From a bacterium (GTDB lineage: Bacteria > Pseudomonadota > Alphaproteobacteria > Caulobacterales > Caulobacteraceae), in NCBI GenBank assembly GCA_030824495.1, contig JAVBXP010000035.1, positions 24,710 through 88,709 on the forward strand: DNA of 64,000 nucleotides. Direction: 5' to 3'. Both the position numbers and the translations under genes were made by a program. The notes beneath the pieces are model-generated. The model did not search any database. It had not been told where the DNA came from and saw only the letters and a program-made list of their open reading frames with translations. Below are positions 35,478 through 44,383 of this stretch, piece by piece (position 1 is the first letter of the stretch; every line of letters begins with the position of its first letter).

Positions 35478-35948
35478 CTAGCTGCTTTGCGCAGCCTTCG
35501 TAAAACGTCCCCAGTCCCCCGCCTGGTTGTTCACCTGATCAGTGATCCAGCCCATCTTCCGGTCCAGATAGAGCGCGCGGAACGTGTCGCGGGCGTCGGT
35601 CGGCAGGCCCTTGTAGGTGAAGTTGTTGAGCGACACCGTGATCGTGGACAGGAACGCGGCGACGTCGGCCGCCTCTTCGTCCGCCGTGGTCTCAACCCGG
35701 CCGCCACTGGCCCTAGCGCGCTTCATGTTGCGGTTCGACTGCGCTGATTTGGCGGCCTTAAATTGCTTCGAGCCCGGCCCGTAGACGGTCACGCTCATCG
35801 GAACGCCGCCGACCGTCGTCGTACCGCCATCCTCGTCCGGAACTTCGGCGCCGCCGACAAGCATCGGCTCCTTCGTGCTCGGATGCTCAAGGACTACGTC
35901 GAAGGTGTCTGCGACCTCGATCGCGGAGATGTCGAAGAGTTCAGCCAA
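35478..35948 (-). CDS. Tail assembly chaperone, upstream frame (G-like)
   Basis: 156 residues with the FLSTITVSLNNFTYKGL and TFRALYLDRKMGWITDQ segments common in tail-assembly chaperones next to tape-measure genes. It lies between tail tube and tape measure. GGGGGAC (35,520-35,514) and TTTTACG (35,505-35,499) near the 3' end are candidate slippery sequences for a -1 shift into the downstream frame. Confidence 0.72.
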   Translation of the reverse strand: MAELFDISAIEVADTFDVVLEHPSTKEPMLVGGAEVPDEDGGTTTVGGVPMSVTVYGPGSKQFKAAKSAQSNRNMKRARASGGRVETTADEEAADVAAFLSTITVSLNNFTYKGLPTDARDTFRALYLDRKMGWITDQVNNQAGDWGRFTKAAQSS

Positions 35949-36023
35949 AGTGGTCTCCTGAAAAAGCAGAACGGCGCGACCGTCCCGTAAAGTTGTCGGG
36001 GGAAGCAGTTGTTCTGGCTGCGC

Positions 36024-36485
36024 TTAGGTCGGCAGGACGGTGATCAACGACCCGGACTTGATCTCCAGGTTGAAGGTCGTGCCGGTGACCGTGTCGGCAC
36101 CCCCGACGTTAGTCGGCGCGCTGGTAACTTGAGCCAGAAAGTACTTGATCGTGCCGTCCTGCAGCGTCTCACGGAACGAGTAGAAGTCGTCGTCGTCGAG
36201 CGCGGTCGCGACCAGGGCTTGGCCAGGATCGCCGGGGGCATAGGCGGCCTGGACGGTCTTCGCGCCGTCATTGAAGCTGCCCTTGAGCTTCACCACGCCT
36301 CGGCTTTTGAGCGGCTGGTGATTGACGATGTTGTAGGTGCGGCCGGTGGCGCCCTGGTCAGTGACTTCTTCGATATCGACCCACGTCAGAGCGGCAAATC
36401 CGACCGCGTTGGGGGTGGCCGGCAGGGCGGCAGAAATCGCCAGCTCAGAACCAGCAGACGTGAAGGCTTCAGTAGCTCCCGGCAT
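36024..36485 (-). CDS. Major tail (tube) protein
   Basis: 153 residues, beta-rich: FAALTWVDIEEVTDQGATG and KSRGVVKLKGSFNDG, then DDDFYSFRETLQDG, typical of siphovirus tail tube subunits. It is the last head-to-tail gene before the chaperones. It polymerises around the tape measure. Confidence 0.8.
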   Translation of the reverse strand: MPGATEAFTSAGSELAISAALPATPNAVGFAALTWVDIEEVTDQGATGRTYNIVNHQPLKSRGVVKLKGSFNDGAKTVQAAYAPGDPGQALVATALDDDDFYSFRETLQDGTIKYFLAQVTSAPTNVGGADTVTGTTFNLEIKSGSLITVLPT

Positions 36486-36569
36486 GGTGTCGCTCCTTGT
36501 GCGGGGTGGGGATCACGTCGGGAGAAGCCCGACGTTCGGACGCACCGTGGCCGGTGGCGTTTGGGTGTT

Positions 36570-36848
36570 TCAGACTTCGGGGTCGGCGGCGGCCGGGGTC
36601 GGCTTCGCCGACGGGTCAGCCTTGGCGGCGCCACGCTTCTTCGCGGCGGCGGCCTTCGGCGCAGCCTTGGGCTTCGCGCCGCCAATCTCGGTGGCCTTCA
36701 GGTGGCCACGGGCGAACACCGCCTGATTTACGTCGGCGTCGAACTCACCGCTCTCGCCGGGCGCCAGGCGGGCGATGAACATGTTGCCGTCGGGCCGGCG
36801 GGCGTTGAACCGGCGCGTGGTGTCGCCCGCGTTTTTCACGGTGTGCAT
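36570..36848 (-). CDS. Small late protein with Ala/Lys/Pro-rich tail
   Basis: 92 residues: a globular N-terminal half (about 1-55; FNARRPDGNMFIARLAPGES) and a low-complexity C-terminus of Ala, Lys and Pro. Located between tail terminator and tail tube genes. Not recognised. Confidence 0.65.
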   Translation of the reverse strand: MHTVKNAGDTTRRFNARRPDGNMFIARLAPGESGEFDADVNQAVFARGHLKATEIGGAKPKAAPKAAAAKKRGAAKADPSAKPTPAAADPEV

Positions 36849-36887
36849 GGTGGCGTCCTCGGAGAAGCGGGCGCGAGGCCCGGGGGC

Positions 36888-37289
36888 TCAGCGGTCGGAG
36901 AACCGGACCCTGATGATCGTGACGTCCCGGTCGCCCTGGGGCGTGCCCCGGGTGATGACCGGCTTGCGCATGATCTTCACCGTGGCCCCGCCGCCGAGCA
37001 GCTTGAGGGTCCGAGGGAAGAGCGCGCGGATCTCTTCGGCACGCGCCCATGCCTCGCCGATCCCTTCGGCGGGCAGCAGTGGGTACATGAGCCGGACCTG
37101 AAAGACGCCGCGACCGTGGTCACTCCCTGCGAGGGTGATCGCCTCGGCCTCTGAGAAGACGGTCGTAACCTCCTGATATGGAACGCCAGGGGTCGGCGTG
37201 AAGCTTCGCTTCTCGAACACCGTCTGGGCCGCCCAGCCGAGGCTCAGCAGGCGCGTCTGCAACAGCCCGCGCATCACCTGATCGCTCAT
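36888..37289 (-). CDS. Tail terminator-like protein (DUF4128)
   Basis: 133 residues: MRGLLQTRLLSLGWAAQT, a middle GRGVFQVRLMYPLLPAEG, and VIIRVRFSDR-type strands at the end, matching the DUF4128/tail-terminator pattern that caps the tail before joining to the head. Overlaps the next gene by a few bases (ATGA-type). Confidence 0.75.
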   Translation of the reverse strand: MSDQVMRGLLQTRLLSLGWAAQTVFEKRSFTPTPGVPYQEVTTVFSEAEAITLAGSDHGRGVFQVRLMYPLLPAEGIGEAWARAEEIRALFPRTLKLLGGGATVKIMRKPVITRGTPQGDRDVTIIRVRFSDR

Positions 37290-37711
37290 GACGAATGTCT
37301 CCGAGCTATGGTGGCGGCCATGGGCGAGAACTCACCCGCCGCCCACATGATGCCGATAGGCGCTTGGGACGAATGAGCGTCCTCGATGGCCCCAGCGTGC
37401 GGCGCGTTGTTGGAGAGGTAGACCTTTTGACCAGCGTGCTCAGGCAGTTGGTCGAGATCGTTGACGGCGCGGATGTCGGTTCGCTCCGTCGTCGCCCGCG
37501 AGGGCGCGCCAACAGAGAAGAACCAGGACGATTGCAGATTGCCCGGCCGGTAGTCGGCAGGCGGCGGCGATTTCCAGAGCTCCGGATAGCCGAACGGCGT
37601 CCACTCGGTGGAAAGGCGGTCGGCGAACTCCAGGACCGTCTCGCGGACAACGCGATCAACTCGATCCAGGCCTTTGGCCCGATGCGCGCGGATACCAGCG
37701 GCAAGCCCCAT
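37286..37711 (-). CDS. HK97 gp10-like tail completion protein
   Basis: 141 residues: an N-terminal helix (FADRLSTEWTPFGYPE), then PGNLQSSWFFSVGAPS and KVYLSNNAPHAGAIEDAHSS, with the YLSNNAPYA-like motif typical of HK97 gp10 tail-component proteins. In the expected head-to-tail order. Confidence 0.78.
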   Translation of the reverse strand: MGLAAGIRAHRAKGLDRVDRVVRETVLEFADRLSTEWTPFGYPELWKSPPPADYRPGNLQSSWFFSVGAPSRATTERTDIRAVNDLDQLPEHAGQKVYLSNNAPHAGAIEDAHSSQAPIGIMWAAGEFSPMAATIARRHSS

Positions 37712-37767
37712 GCGGCCCTCGTCGATTAATAAGGACTTTGGAACGATCGCCCTGAGACACTGAGCCT

Positions 37768-37944
37768 ATGAGACACACAGAAACTCGGGGAGCCCACGAG
37801 AACCAACGGGCATTCGAACGACGTATCGGCGGTGCATGTTCAGGGACCGGCGCGACGCCGATCTACGGCGGCCGACAGGCGAATATCTACGGCAGCGAGG
37901 CTGACGTGGTGATGGCGAAACTGAAGCTTGGGCCGCCCGACTAG
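37768..37944 (+). CDS. Possible small plus-strand ORF (58 aa)
   Basis: 58 residues, basic N-terminus (MRHTETRGAHENQ), then a Gly/Tyr-rich middle (IYGGRQANIYG). Its stop overlaps that of the convergent 37,941-38,336 gene (CTAG). No ribosome site is obvious. Reversed relative to the late operon; a weak candidate. Confidence 0.3.
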   Translation: MRHTETRGAHENQRAFERRIGGACSGTGATPIYGGRQANIYGSEADVVMAKLKLGPPD

Positions 37945-38336
37945 CGGCGAAGCTGGAGCTTGAAGAGAACTGGCATACCGGCCGGCGCGACGGTGTCGAC
38001 ATGCTTGATAGCCCATGGGCCATCGAGCTTCGTAAGTATGTGACGGTCGGCGACCGGCTGCGTGATCGGCGAACCGTCCGCCTTCAACGGTGAGAGCAGG
38101 AACTGAACGTCGCCCACCAGAACAAGGCCGCCAGCGATCGAATGGGCCGAATAGACATCTTCCACGCCTGAGCCGGTCTGGACGATCGGCGCGCCGGGCA
38201 TGCTGGTGTCGGTTGCGGGGTCGAAGACATCCTCGCCTGGCGCAGTGATAGTGACAACCTGCCCCTTGCCGCCCTTCGACTTAGGGCCGAGCAATCGGCC
38301 CGCGGTCGTCAGGAAGCGTACATCGTAGTTGGCCAT
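37941..38336 (-). CDS. Head-tail region structural protein
   Basis: 131 residues, starting ANYDVRFLTTAGRLLGPKSK, with a repeated Val/Gly-rich core and C-terminal VLFKLQLRR. GAGGCGG precedes ATG 38336. In the position of head-tail joining proteins. Specific role not determined. Confidence 0.7.
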   Translation of the reverse strand: MANYDVRFLTTAGRLLGPKSKGGKGQVVTITAPGEDVFDPATDTSMPGAPIVQTGSGVEDVYSAHSIAGGLVLVGDVQFLLSPLKADGSPITQPVADRHILTKLDGPWAIKHVDTVAPAGMPVLFKLQLRR

Positions 38337-38404
38337 AGCCGCCTCTAAGCTTGACAATACAACGGTCAGTTGCGCTCAGTCGCGAACTCACAGGAGAGGC
38401 GCGC

Positions 38405-39097
38405 GTGGCAAATCGGAATGGCGAATTTGTCCTGGTCATCGACCCGGACAACGACATGCACTTGGTCGAAGCTGACTTCCTATGGAGCGTCACAGTCGCA
38501 TTGGAGAGCTTAATTTCCGCCGGCTTTGTCGCGATCCACGGCCATGGAACTCCACCCCCCCGCCTCTACCACACCGCCTCACCGGAACTTGGAAGCGTCA
38601 GGTTTTGGCTCATAGCCGCCAGCGCGATTTCCATTACTGCCGACATAGTCCAGATCGCCGGCGTTTCAGTGAAAGACGTATTCGAGGCACTCAATTCGGC
38701 GGTTGCTAGTCCAGCTGCCGCGGCGCCACAGATCGGTGAAGGTGCCGCACGTTGTCTCGCAGACCCCGCCTACATTGATGGCGTGAGCAAGTTGCTTGGG
38801 GCAGCATCTCGCGCCGGATATCGATCCGTGCGGATTGAAGATCCGGTTTGCCCAACCATTGAGTTGAGAGCGCATCCCTCCCCCCCTTCCGAGGTGGTTG
38901 AACTTGAGGCACGCGAGCATTTCCTGCTCAGAGAACTACGCGCCATTGATGTCCGGCTGGCGGACGCAATGACGGAGAACCATCAACAGGTGATCGTCGA
39001 CTACACGGAACGCCGAGGCACTATACTTCGAGAACTCGAGCGGGTGCGATCGGCTCGCCGCTCGCTGGAGGGACACACCAGCGAAGCGGGAAACTAA
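38405..39097 (+). CDS. Plus-strand cargo gene, C-terminal coiled coil
   Basis: 230 residues; GTG 38405 preceded by AGGAG. The first part (VLVIDPDNDMHLVEADFLWS) is globular with a hydrophobic stretch (FWLIAASAISITADIVQIAG, likely one membrane-associated helix). The last 60 residues form an amphipathic coiled coil rich in Arg/Glu. It reverses orientation inside the head-tail operon, as morons do. Family unknown. Confidence 0.65.
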   Translation: MANRNGEFVLVIDPDNDMHLVEADFLWSVTVALESLISAGFVAIHGHGTPPPRLYHTASPELGSVRFWLIAASAISITADIVQIAGVSVKDVFEALNSAVASPAAAAPQIGEGAARCLADPAYIDGVSKLLGAASRAGYRSVRIEDPVCPTIELRAHPSPPSEVVELEAREHFLLRELRAIDVRLADAMTENHQQVIVDYTERRGTILRELERVRSARRSLEGHTSEAGN

Positions 39098-39130
39098 GCG
39101 CGGAGACCGGATTTTACTCCAAAGAATCTG

Positions 39131-39673
39131 TCAGGCCCAAAACCAAGAATCGCCACTCACGCAGCCGCTAATTAGCGGTCCAACCAGGCGCTCGACGAAG
39201 CCGTAACTCCCGTCCTGAGGGCCGGAAGCGCCGTACTCGACTTCGAGAGGTCCGACCTTCTCGCGCTTAATCCAACCTTGTGAGGTCGCATCTGGCGCTA
39301 GGGGCGACGTCGCGGCGCGTGCGGCCAGTTCAATCGTGGCAGTGACGATCCCTGCGGGAAGCGCCGCTATCGGAAGTCCATCGCCATCAATCAGTGGCTG
39401 ATCATCACCCGTCGCACGATTGACGCGGGGCCATAGAAGCCCCTGCTCCACCGTTTGGCGCGAGCCGAGGTACGAAGCGCCATAAGTGGCATCGAGGTAC
39501 GCAGCCGCCTCGCGCAGCGCCCCGTCTTGCTTACCGACTACGTCGGCAGCAGCAACCCACAGGGCCGCGTTCGAGTCCTGGGGACGTTTCGCCCAGTAGG
39601 TCGAAGCCATCGCGACGGAGGCGTAGCTCTCGGCGCCCGCGATGCCCGAACCATCCTCGACCAGAAGCGCCAC
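39131..39673 (-). CDS. DnaT-like head-tail adaptor
   Basis: 180 residues with ESYASVAMASTYWAKR near the start, EAAAYLDATYGASYLG and LLWPRVNRATGDD, the pattern of the phage DnaT-like head-tail connector family. Helical N-terminal half. Lies downstream of the capsid genes as expected. Confidence 0.8.
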   Translation of the reverse strand: MALLVEDGSGIAGAESYASVAMASTYWAKRPQDSNAALWVAAADVVGKQDGALREAAAYLDATYGASYLGSRQTVEQGLLWPRVNRATGDDQPLIDGDGLPIAALPAGIVTATIELAARAATSPLAPDATSQGWIKREKVGPLEVEYGASGPQDGSYGFVERLVGPLISGCVSGDSWFWA

Positions 39674-39676
39674 AGA

Positions 39677-39964
39677 TCAGGCCTTCAGCGAGCGCTTGGA
39701 CTTCGGAATTGATCCGCCGGACTTATCGCCATCGTCGAGTTCAATGGGAGCGACACCGGAGACATCAGAGGTCGGCTGGGCACCGCCTGAGCTCGCTTCG
39801 ACGTTCGACTGGGCGACGGCCTGATCGGGATCACCGACATAGCCCTCTTCCATCAATCCGATGATCAGCTCATCGCGAACGTCCTCCAGGCTCTCGGCGA
39901 CCAGTGCGCGAGTTCGCATGCCGTCCGCCGAGTAAGGGAAGGCCTTCAAGATCTTCACCAGCAT
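39677..39964 (-). CDS. Small head-region protein (95 aa)
   Basis: Starts LVKILKAFPYSADGMRTR, contains an acidic, Ser/Gly-rich C-terminal half. Four bases separate it from both neighbours. Common in this position in related prophages; function unknown. Confidence 0.65.
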   Translation of the reverse strand: MLVKILKAFPYSADGMRTRALVAESLEDVRDELIIGLMEEGYVGDPDQAVAQSNVEASSGGAQPTSDVSGVAPIELDDGDKSGGSIPKSKRSLKA

Positions 39965-39967
39965 GGA

Positions 39968-40234
39968 TCAGTCCTCGACTGTGGCGACTATGGCCGTCGC
40001 CGCGGTGACGCGACGGACGACAAAGGGCGGGATGAAGCCCGCGGCTACGTCGAAAAAGCTCAGCGTGTCTGCATCGTCGTTGCCGAACGGAACAACAGTG
40101 AGATTTCCTGCAGTCAGACAGGTGATGGCCTTCGGGACGGGATCGAGATCGTCGGCGCCCGGGGCGACGACCCGCCCCTTGCGGCCAAAGGAGCCGGGAG
40201 TGCGGACGTAGGCGGCGTAAGGATCAGTCGCCAT
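39968..40234 (-). CDS. Small head-region protein (88 aa)
   Basis: ATDPYAAYVRTPGSFGRKGR then a hydrophobic beta-rich middle and VRRVTAATAIVATVED at the end. Tightly packed between the 141-residue and 95-residue proteins. Possibly a capsid decoration or minor head protein; not proven. Confidence 0.6.
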   Translation of the reverse strand: MATDPYAAYVRTPGSFGRKGRVVAPGADDLDPVPKAITCLTAGNLTVVPFGNDDADTLSFFDVAAGFIPPFVVRRVTAATAIVATVED

Positions 40235-40299
40235 GAGGCGCCTCCGAAGGCTGAATTGAAGTGGGCGGCGGACCCCGGCCGCCCTCCGGGTCGTCGACG

Positions 40300-40725
40300 C
40301 TAGACCGGGGGGTTCGCAGTCGGCTGAAGCGCGGGGTGGCCCAGGATCGCAATCGCCGACAGGAAGACGTTGCCCGTATTGGCGGCGGGAGTGACGGTCA
40401 GGCGAGTGAACCGCTTGGAACCGATGTACCCGAGCTTGAAGACCTTATCGTCGGCCGCGACCGTGAAGCTCGCCAGAGCCTCAGTGCCCAGCAAGTCCTT
40501 GTCATCGACAGCGACCGCGCCGGCCATCGCCGGGTCATTGCTTTCTTCGAGCAGGGTCGTGAACGTCGCGTCGGCGTCGCCGAGCGAGCCGGTCGAAAGG
40601 ATGTAGGTCAGGCTATCGAAGCCCTGCTTGTCGATGATTTGGCCGACATAGGCCGAGTTATCCGTAGTCGCCGCGACGGGGCTGAGCACCCGCTTCGGGG
40701 CGATGTGGTTCATCAGGTCGCGCAT
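40300..40725 (-). CDS. Conserved phage protein next to major capsid
   Basis: 141 residues, Ala/Thr/Asp-rich, all beta in appearance: SAYVGQIIDKQGFDSLTYIL and KVFKLGYIGSKRFTRLTVTP. It directly follows the major capsid gene, the usual place of decoration proteins. Its identity as such is inference. Confidence 0.65.
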   Translation of the reverse strand: MRDLMNHIAPKRVLSPVAATTDNSAYVGQIIDKQGFDSLTYILSTGSLGDADATFTTLLEESNDPAMAGAVAVDDKDLLGTEALASFTVAADDKVFKLGYIGSKRFTRLTVTPAANTGNVFLSAIAILGHPALQPTANPPV

Positions 40726-40795
40726 GACGCGATCTCCCTTGATCTGAGGATGGGTTGGGCGGCCGGTTGAGGCGGGCCGCCCGGCGCCTCAGGTG

Positions 40796-42163
40796 CTAGG
40801 CCGCGCCTACGACCAGCTTCACCGCTTCGTAATTCACCACGTCCCCGCCCACCCGGGCGCGGCTGTAGAAAATTACATAGGGCTTGGCGGTGTAGGGGTC
40901 GCGCAGGGTCGTAATGCCAAGGCGGCGCACGATCGTGTAGGCCTGCTTGAAGTCGCCAAAGGCGGCCATGATCGCCCCCGCGCCCGGGGTTGCGATGTCT
41001 GTCGCGCGACGCACCGGATAGCCCAGCAAAGTGGCGCGACCGGGCTTTTCGCGGGTGTTCCCGAAGTCCCAGATGTAGCGGCCTTCGCCATCCTTCAGCT
41101 TGGCGACGTTGCGGATGCCGAGGCGGTTCAGGAGCCACGAGGCGTTCGCCTCATAGGGGTCCTTAAGCTCGAACACCGTGTTGATGAGGCCATCGAACGC
41201 GAAGTCCGCGGCCGCACCCGACGCGACCTGTTGGATTTGGCCAGGTCCCATTCCGTTGGGATAGGTCAGCAGGCCGCGAGGCTTGTTCTGACCGTCCCCA
41301 GTGAGGAAGGCCGACGCCTCGAGGCGGCCGAACTTCTCGCCGACCTTACGAGCCAGCCAGGCCTCGATGTCGATGCCCGCGTCCTCAAGCATGTTCTGCG
41401 TCGCGCGGGGCGAAGCGTACATTTCGTGGGCGACGATCTTCGACATGCCGAGCGTCGGAGTACCCGTTTCCGGGCGGGCGTCGGTTTCGCCAACCCAGCC
41501 AGCGCCGGCTTCAGCTTCGTCCCGCGGGATCTCCAGTTCCTTGGCGCCGATCGTCTCGGTGTACGCCACCTCGCTCATCGGCGAGGACTCGTAAGCCTTC
41601 TCGATGATGCGGCGGCTGGTCTCGGTCGGAACCAGATAGCCGCCGTCGGGATCGGACCCGGTTTGGAGAGCAGCTTGGAAGGCCGGCGCCAGCGCGTGCT
41701 GGCCGCCTTGAGCGTCACGACGCATGTAGAGCGCGAAGTTCTCGTTCCAGGCCTTGATGGCGTCGCCGTCCGGCTTGATCTCAGCTCCGACCTTCAACGT
41801 GCCGTTGTTGGCCATCTTCGCCAGCATGAACTGGTAGGCCGCTTCCTCGCCGCCATCCTTCCCATTGCGCCAGTCAGCACGGTCGCCGCGGTTTAGGGCC
41901 GTGGCGACCTTGTCGACGTTCGCGCTCACGTCCTGCAGGCCACTTTCCAGGGCGTTCTGCTTGGTCTCAACGGACGCCGCGAACTTGTCGATGCGTTCCG
42001 AGGTCACGATGTCTGCAGCCTTCGGCAGGCCGTCGATCAAGGCGCGCATCTCGGTCAGTTCGCGCTTCGTCTCGTCGCCGAGCGCGTTGATGTTTTCGCC
42101 GTGCTTACGGATCTCAGACTCAATGGCCTGGATCGTTTTGGTGTCGATGTTCCCGTCAGCCAC
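40796..42163 (-). CDS. Major capsid protein, HK97 fold
   Basis: 455 residues. The first 130 or so form a helical scaffold-like delta domain (coiled coil, removed by the protease). The capsid domain begins around GSDPDGGYLVPTETSRR and continues with the P-domain helix and the VRRATDIATPGAGAI region. Between portal/protease and decoration genes, as in HK97. The assembled head would use this as its main shell protein. Confidence 0.9.
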   Translation of the reverse strand: MADGNIDTKTIQAIESEIRKHGENINALGDETKRELTEMRALIDGLPKAADIVTSERIDKFAASVETKQNALESGLQDVSANVDKVATALNRGDRADWRNGKDGGEEAAYQFMLAKMANNGTLKVGAEIKPDGDAIKAWNENFALYMRRDAQGGQHALAPAFQAALQTGSDPDGGYLVPTETSRRIIEKAYESSPMSEVAYTETIGAKELEIPRDEAEAGAGWVGETDARPETGTPTLGMSKIVAHEMYASPRATQNMLEDAGIDIEAWLARKVGEKFGRLEASAFLTGDGQNKPRGLLTYPNGMGPGQIQQVASGAAADFAFDGLINTVFELKDPYEANASWLLNRLGIRNVAKLKDGEGRYIWDFGNTREKPGRATLLGYPVRRATDIATPGAGAIMAAFGDFKQAYTIVRRLGITTLRDPYTAKPYVIFYSRARVGGDVVNYEAVKLVVGAA

Positions 42164-42172
42164 GTGGGCCTC

Positions 42173-43057
42173 CTATTGAGCGGTTTTGAACTGGGCGTTG
42201 GTCGCTTCGAGGGTCCGAAGCAGGCTCGTCAGCCCCTCACCGCCAGCGTCCCGCGTGGCGTCTTCCGGGCTCGTCTTGCAGGCGCGCATGAGGGCGCGGG
42301 CCTGCGATCGAGTGCGGGGCCCAGCGTCGCGCATGAGCTCCTTCTCGATATCTCGGGCGGTGATCGCCAGGCCGGGGTCTGAGCCCTCCCAAAGCAGCGC
42401 GTCAGGGACCTTGGCGAACACGTTGGTGAGGTCGAACTTCGCCATCACGGCGTCAGCTTCGGCGGCGCCCACCGTCAGCAGCTGGTCGGCGAAGCCCTTA
42501 TCGACGGCGGCGGCTGAACCCAGCCAGGTCTCGTCGTCCATCATGTCGCGCACGGCGCGTATGCCGACCTTGGCGCGACCAACGTAGGTCCGGCCGATGG
42601 CCTCATCGATCTGCGCCAGCACCTCGGCCGAAGCGAGGAAGTCGTGGCGGTTGCCGGCCGCATAGGTCCAGGCGTTGTGAATCATGAAGAAGGCGTTGGA
42701 GGCGATGGAGATCGTGTCGCCGGCCATGGCGATGACCGAGGCAATGGAGGCAGCGATGCCCGTGACCTCGATGCTGACCTTGCCTCGATGAGCCAGGAGG
42801 TCGTTGAACATCGCGATGCCGTCGAAGACATCGCCACCCGGAGAGTTGATCCGCAGGGTGAAATCGCCGCTGATGCTCTTGAGTTGGTCGCGGAAGTCCT
42901 TCGCGGTCACGCCCCAGTAGCCAATCTCGTCGTAGAGTTCGACGACCTGAGCGCCGGCGGCGACTTCCTTGGCGGCGAAGTGAGTACCGTTCGCCCGGGC
43001 AAAGAACTTCCCGCGCGGGCCGCCCGGAAGCGACCCGCTGATGTCGATACGATCCAT
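42173..43057 (-). CDS. Head maturation protease, ClpP-like
   Basis: 294 residues. The serine peptidase domain spans about 30-210, with RINSPGGDVFDGIAMFNDLL, the nucleophile Ser in GIAASIASVIAMAG and His in MIHNAW. The C-terminal 80 residues are charged and helical. It would cleave the capsid delta domain during maturation. Located between portal and capsid genes. Confidence 0.88.
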   Translation of the reverse strand: MDRIDISGSLPGGPRGKFFARANGTHFAAKEVAAGAQVVELYDEIGYWGVTAKDFRDQLKSISGDFTLRINSPGGDVFDGIAMFNDLLAHRGKVSIEVTGIAASIASVIAMAGDTISIASNAFFMIHNAWTYAAGNRHDFLASAEVLAQIDEAIGRTYVGRAKVGIRAVRDMMDDETWLGSAAAVDKGFADQLLTVGAAEADAVMAKFDLTNVFAKVPDALLWEGSDPGLAITARDIEKELMRDAGPRTRSQARALMRACKTSPEDATRDAGGEGLTSLLRTLEATNAQFKTAQ

Positions 43058-43069
43058 CTGCTGGTTTCC

Positions 43070-44383
43070 TTAGGCGGCCTTCGCCGGGTCTGGGTTGACC
43101 TTGGTCTCGTCGGGCGCGCCTTCGGGCTTCCCGTCGCTGTCATCAGCCTCGCTGGTCGCGGGACCAGTTGGTTTGAAGAAGGCCTCGCCCTCCTCTCCTC
43201 CGATGGCGTCGTAATCGAGCATGGCGCGAGCTTCATCGCGCTTGATCAGGCCCGACTTGAACAGATCGGCCGCCGCTTTGCGTTTGGTCTCTCGGCGCGG
43301 CTCCAGGGCCGGGACGCCGTCTAGATCGGCCACCAGGCGCAGGCGTTCGCCGTAGCGCGGCGTAAGCCAAGCGTTGAGAGCGTCGATGGCCCTGCCAACG
43401 ACAGGAAGCACCGTCTCTTCGTAGAGCTGCAGTCGCGCCATAGCGAGATTGTTGAAGGTGCTGGAGCCGGGCACGATCAGGATGTGCGGGACACCGAAGC
43501 TAGTGCAGATGTCGCGCGCCGCGTCGGCCTTGCCGGCGGCGAAGTCCATGTCGCGAGGCGTCAGCCCCATAGCCTGCCAGTCGATGTTGCCGCCGAGGAC
43601 CATCGGCCGGCCGGCGTTGAGCGAGCCGGCATGACGATCCTCAAGGCGCTTCTCAGCAGCTTCGATCACGGGGGCCGGAGCGCTCTGAGCGACGCCATTG
43701 GCCATCACAGGCTTGAAGATCAACGCGCCGGAAGGTCGAGCTCCGTTCTGAAGCAGCGCCTTGTTGTGCTTTGAGGATTCGTTGTGCTGGTCGATGCCGT
43801 AGGCGGCCGGCTCGACCCTGCTAAGCCCGTACCAGTCGTTGAGCGGGTGGAACTCCCGAAGGTGCATGATCGGGCCGCGACCGGTGATTTGGTCGACGTC
43901 CCAGCGGATCGTCTGGCCGTTGACGTCGTAGGTGTAGGCCTCCGGCAAACCACGGCTGCCTGGGACCACCTTCATGCGGTCGGGCCGCAGCGTCCAAAGC
44001 TCACTCGGCGGACGACTGTCGAATGGCGCGACGCCCTCGATGTAGGTGCTTCCCTCGAGGAGGAGGTAGGCGAAGAACGCCTCGAAGAACGCTTGGCCGC
44101 CGATCATCGGACCGGGGCGGTCCAATAGGTCGAGCAGCTTGTGATCCTCGACCTCCGCCTTCTTGTCCATCAGTAGGAAGGGGACCGAAGCCGCGGCCTC
44201 GGCGATCATCTTGGTGCAGCGGAAGCCAATCGGGTTCTTGATGAACCCCTCGTCGGCAAGGCGGTCGTATTGGCGAGGCGTCCAGACCGGCTGGCCGACC
44301 GACCAAGCGGCAATGCCAGGTCCCGTAGCCGAAGCGTTCCGGATGCCGCCGCCGCGCCCCATGAGGCGATCCCAAATGCTCAC
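43070..44383 (-). CDS. Portal protein, HK97 type
   Basis: 437 residues of the phage portal family: GFRCTKMIAEAAASVPFLLM near the start, HLREFHPLNDWYGLSRVEPA in the middle and a charged C-terminal tail. GTG 44383 overlaps the terminase stop (GTGA); the frame upstream of it is not used. Forms the dodecameric DNA entry ring. Confidence 0.88.
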   Translation of the reverse strand: MSIWDRLMGRGGGIRNASATGPGIAAWSVGQPVWTPRQYDRLADEGFIKNPIGFRCTKMIAEAAASVPFLLMDKKAEVEDHKLLDLLDRPGPMIGGQAFFEAFFAYLLLEGSTYIEGVAPFDSRPPSELWTLRPDRMKVVPGSRGLPEAYTYDVNGQTIRWDVDQITGRGPIMHLREFHPLNDWYGLSRVEPAAYGIDQHNESSKHNKALLQNGARPSGALIFKPVMANGVAQSAPAPVIEAAEKRLEDRHAGSLNAGRPMVLGGNIDWQAMGLTPRDMDFAAGKADAARDICTSFGVPHILIVPGSSTFNNLAMARLQLYEETVLPVVGRAIDALNAWLTPRYGERLRLVADLDGVPALEPRRETKRKAAADLFKSGLIKRDEARAMLDYDAIGGEEGEAFFKPTGPATSEADDSDGKPEGAPDETKVNPDPAKAA

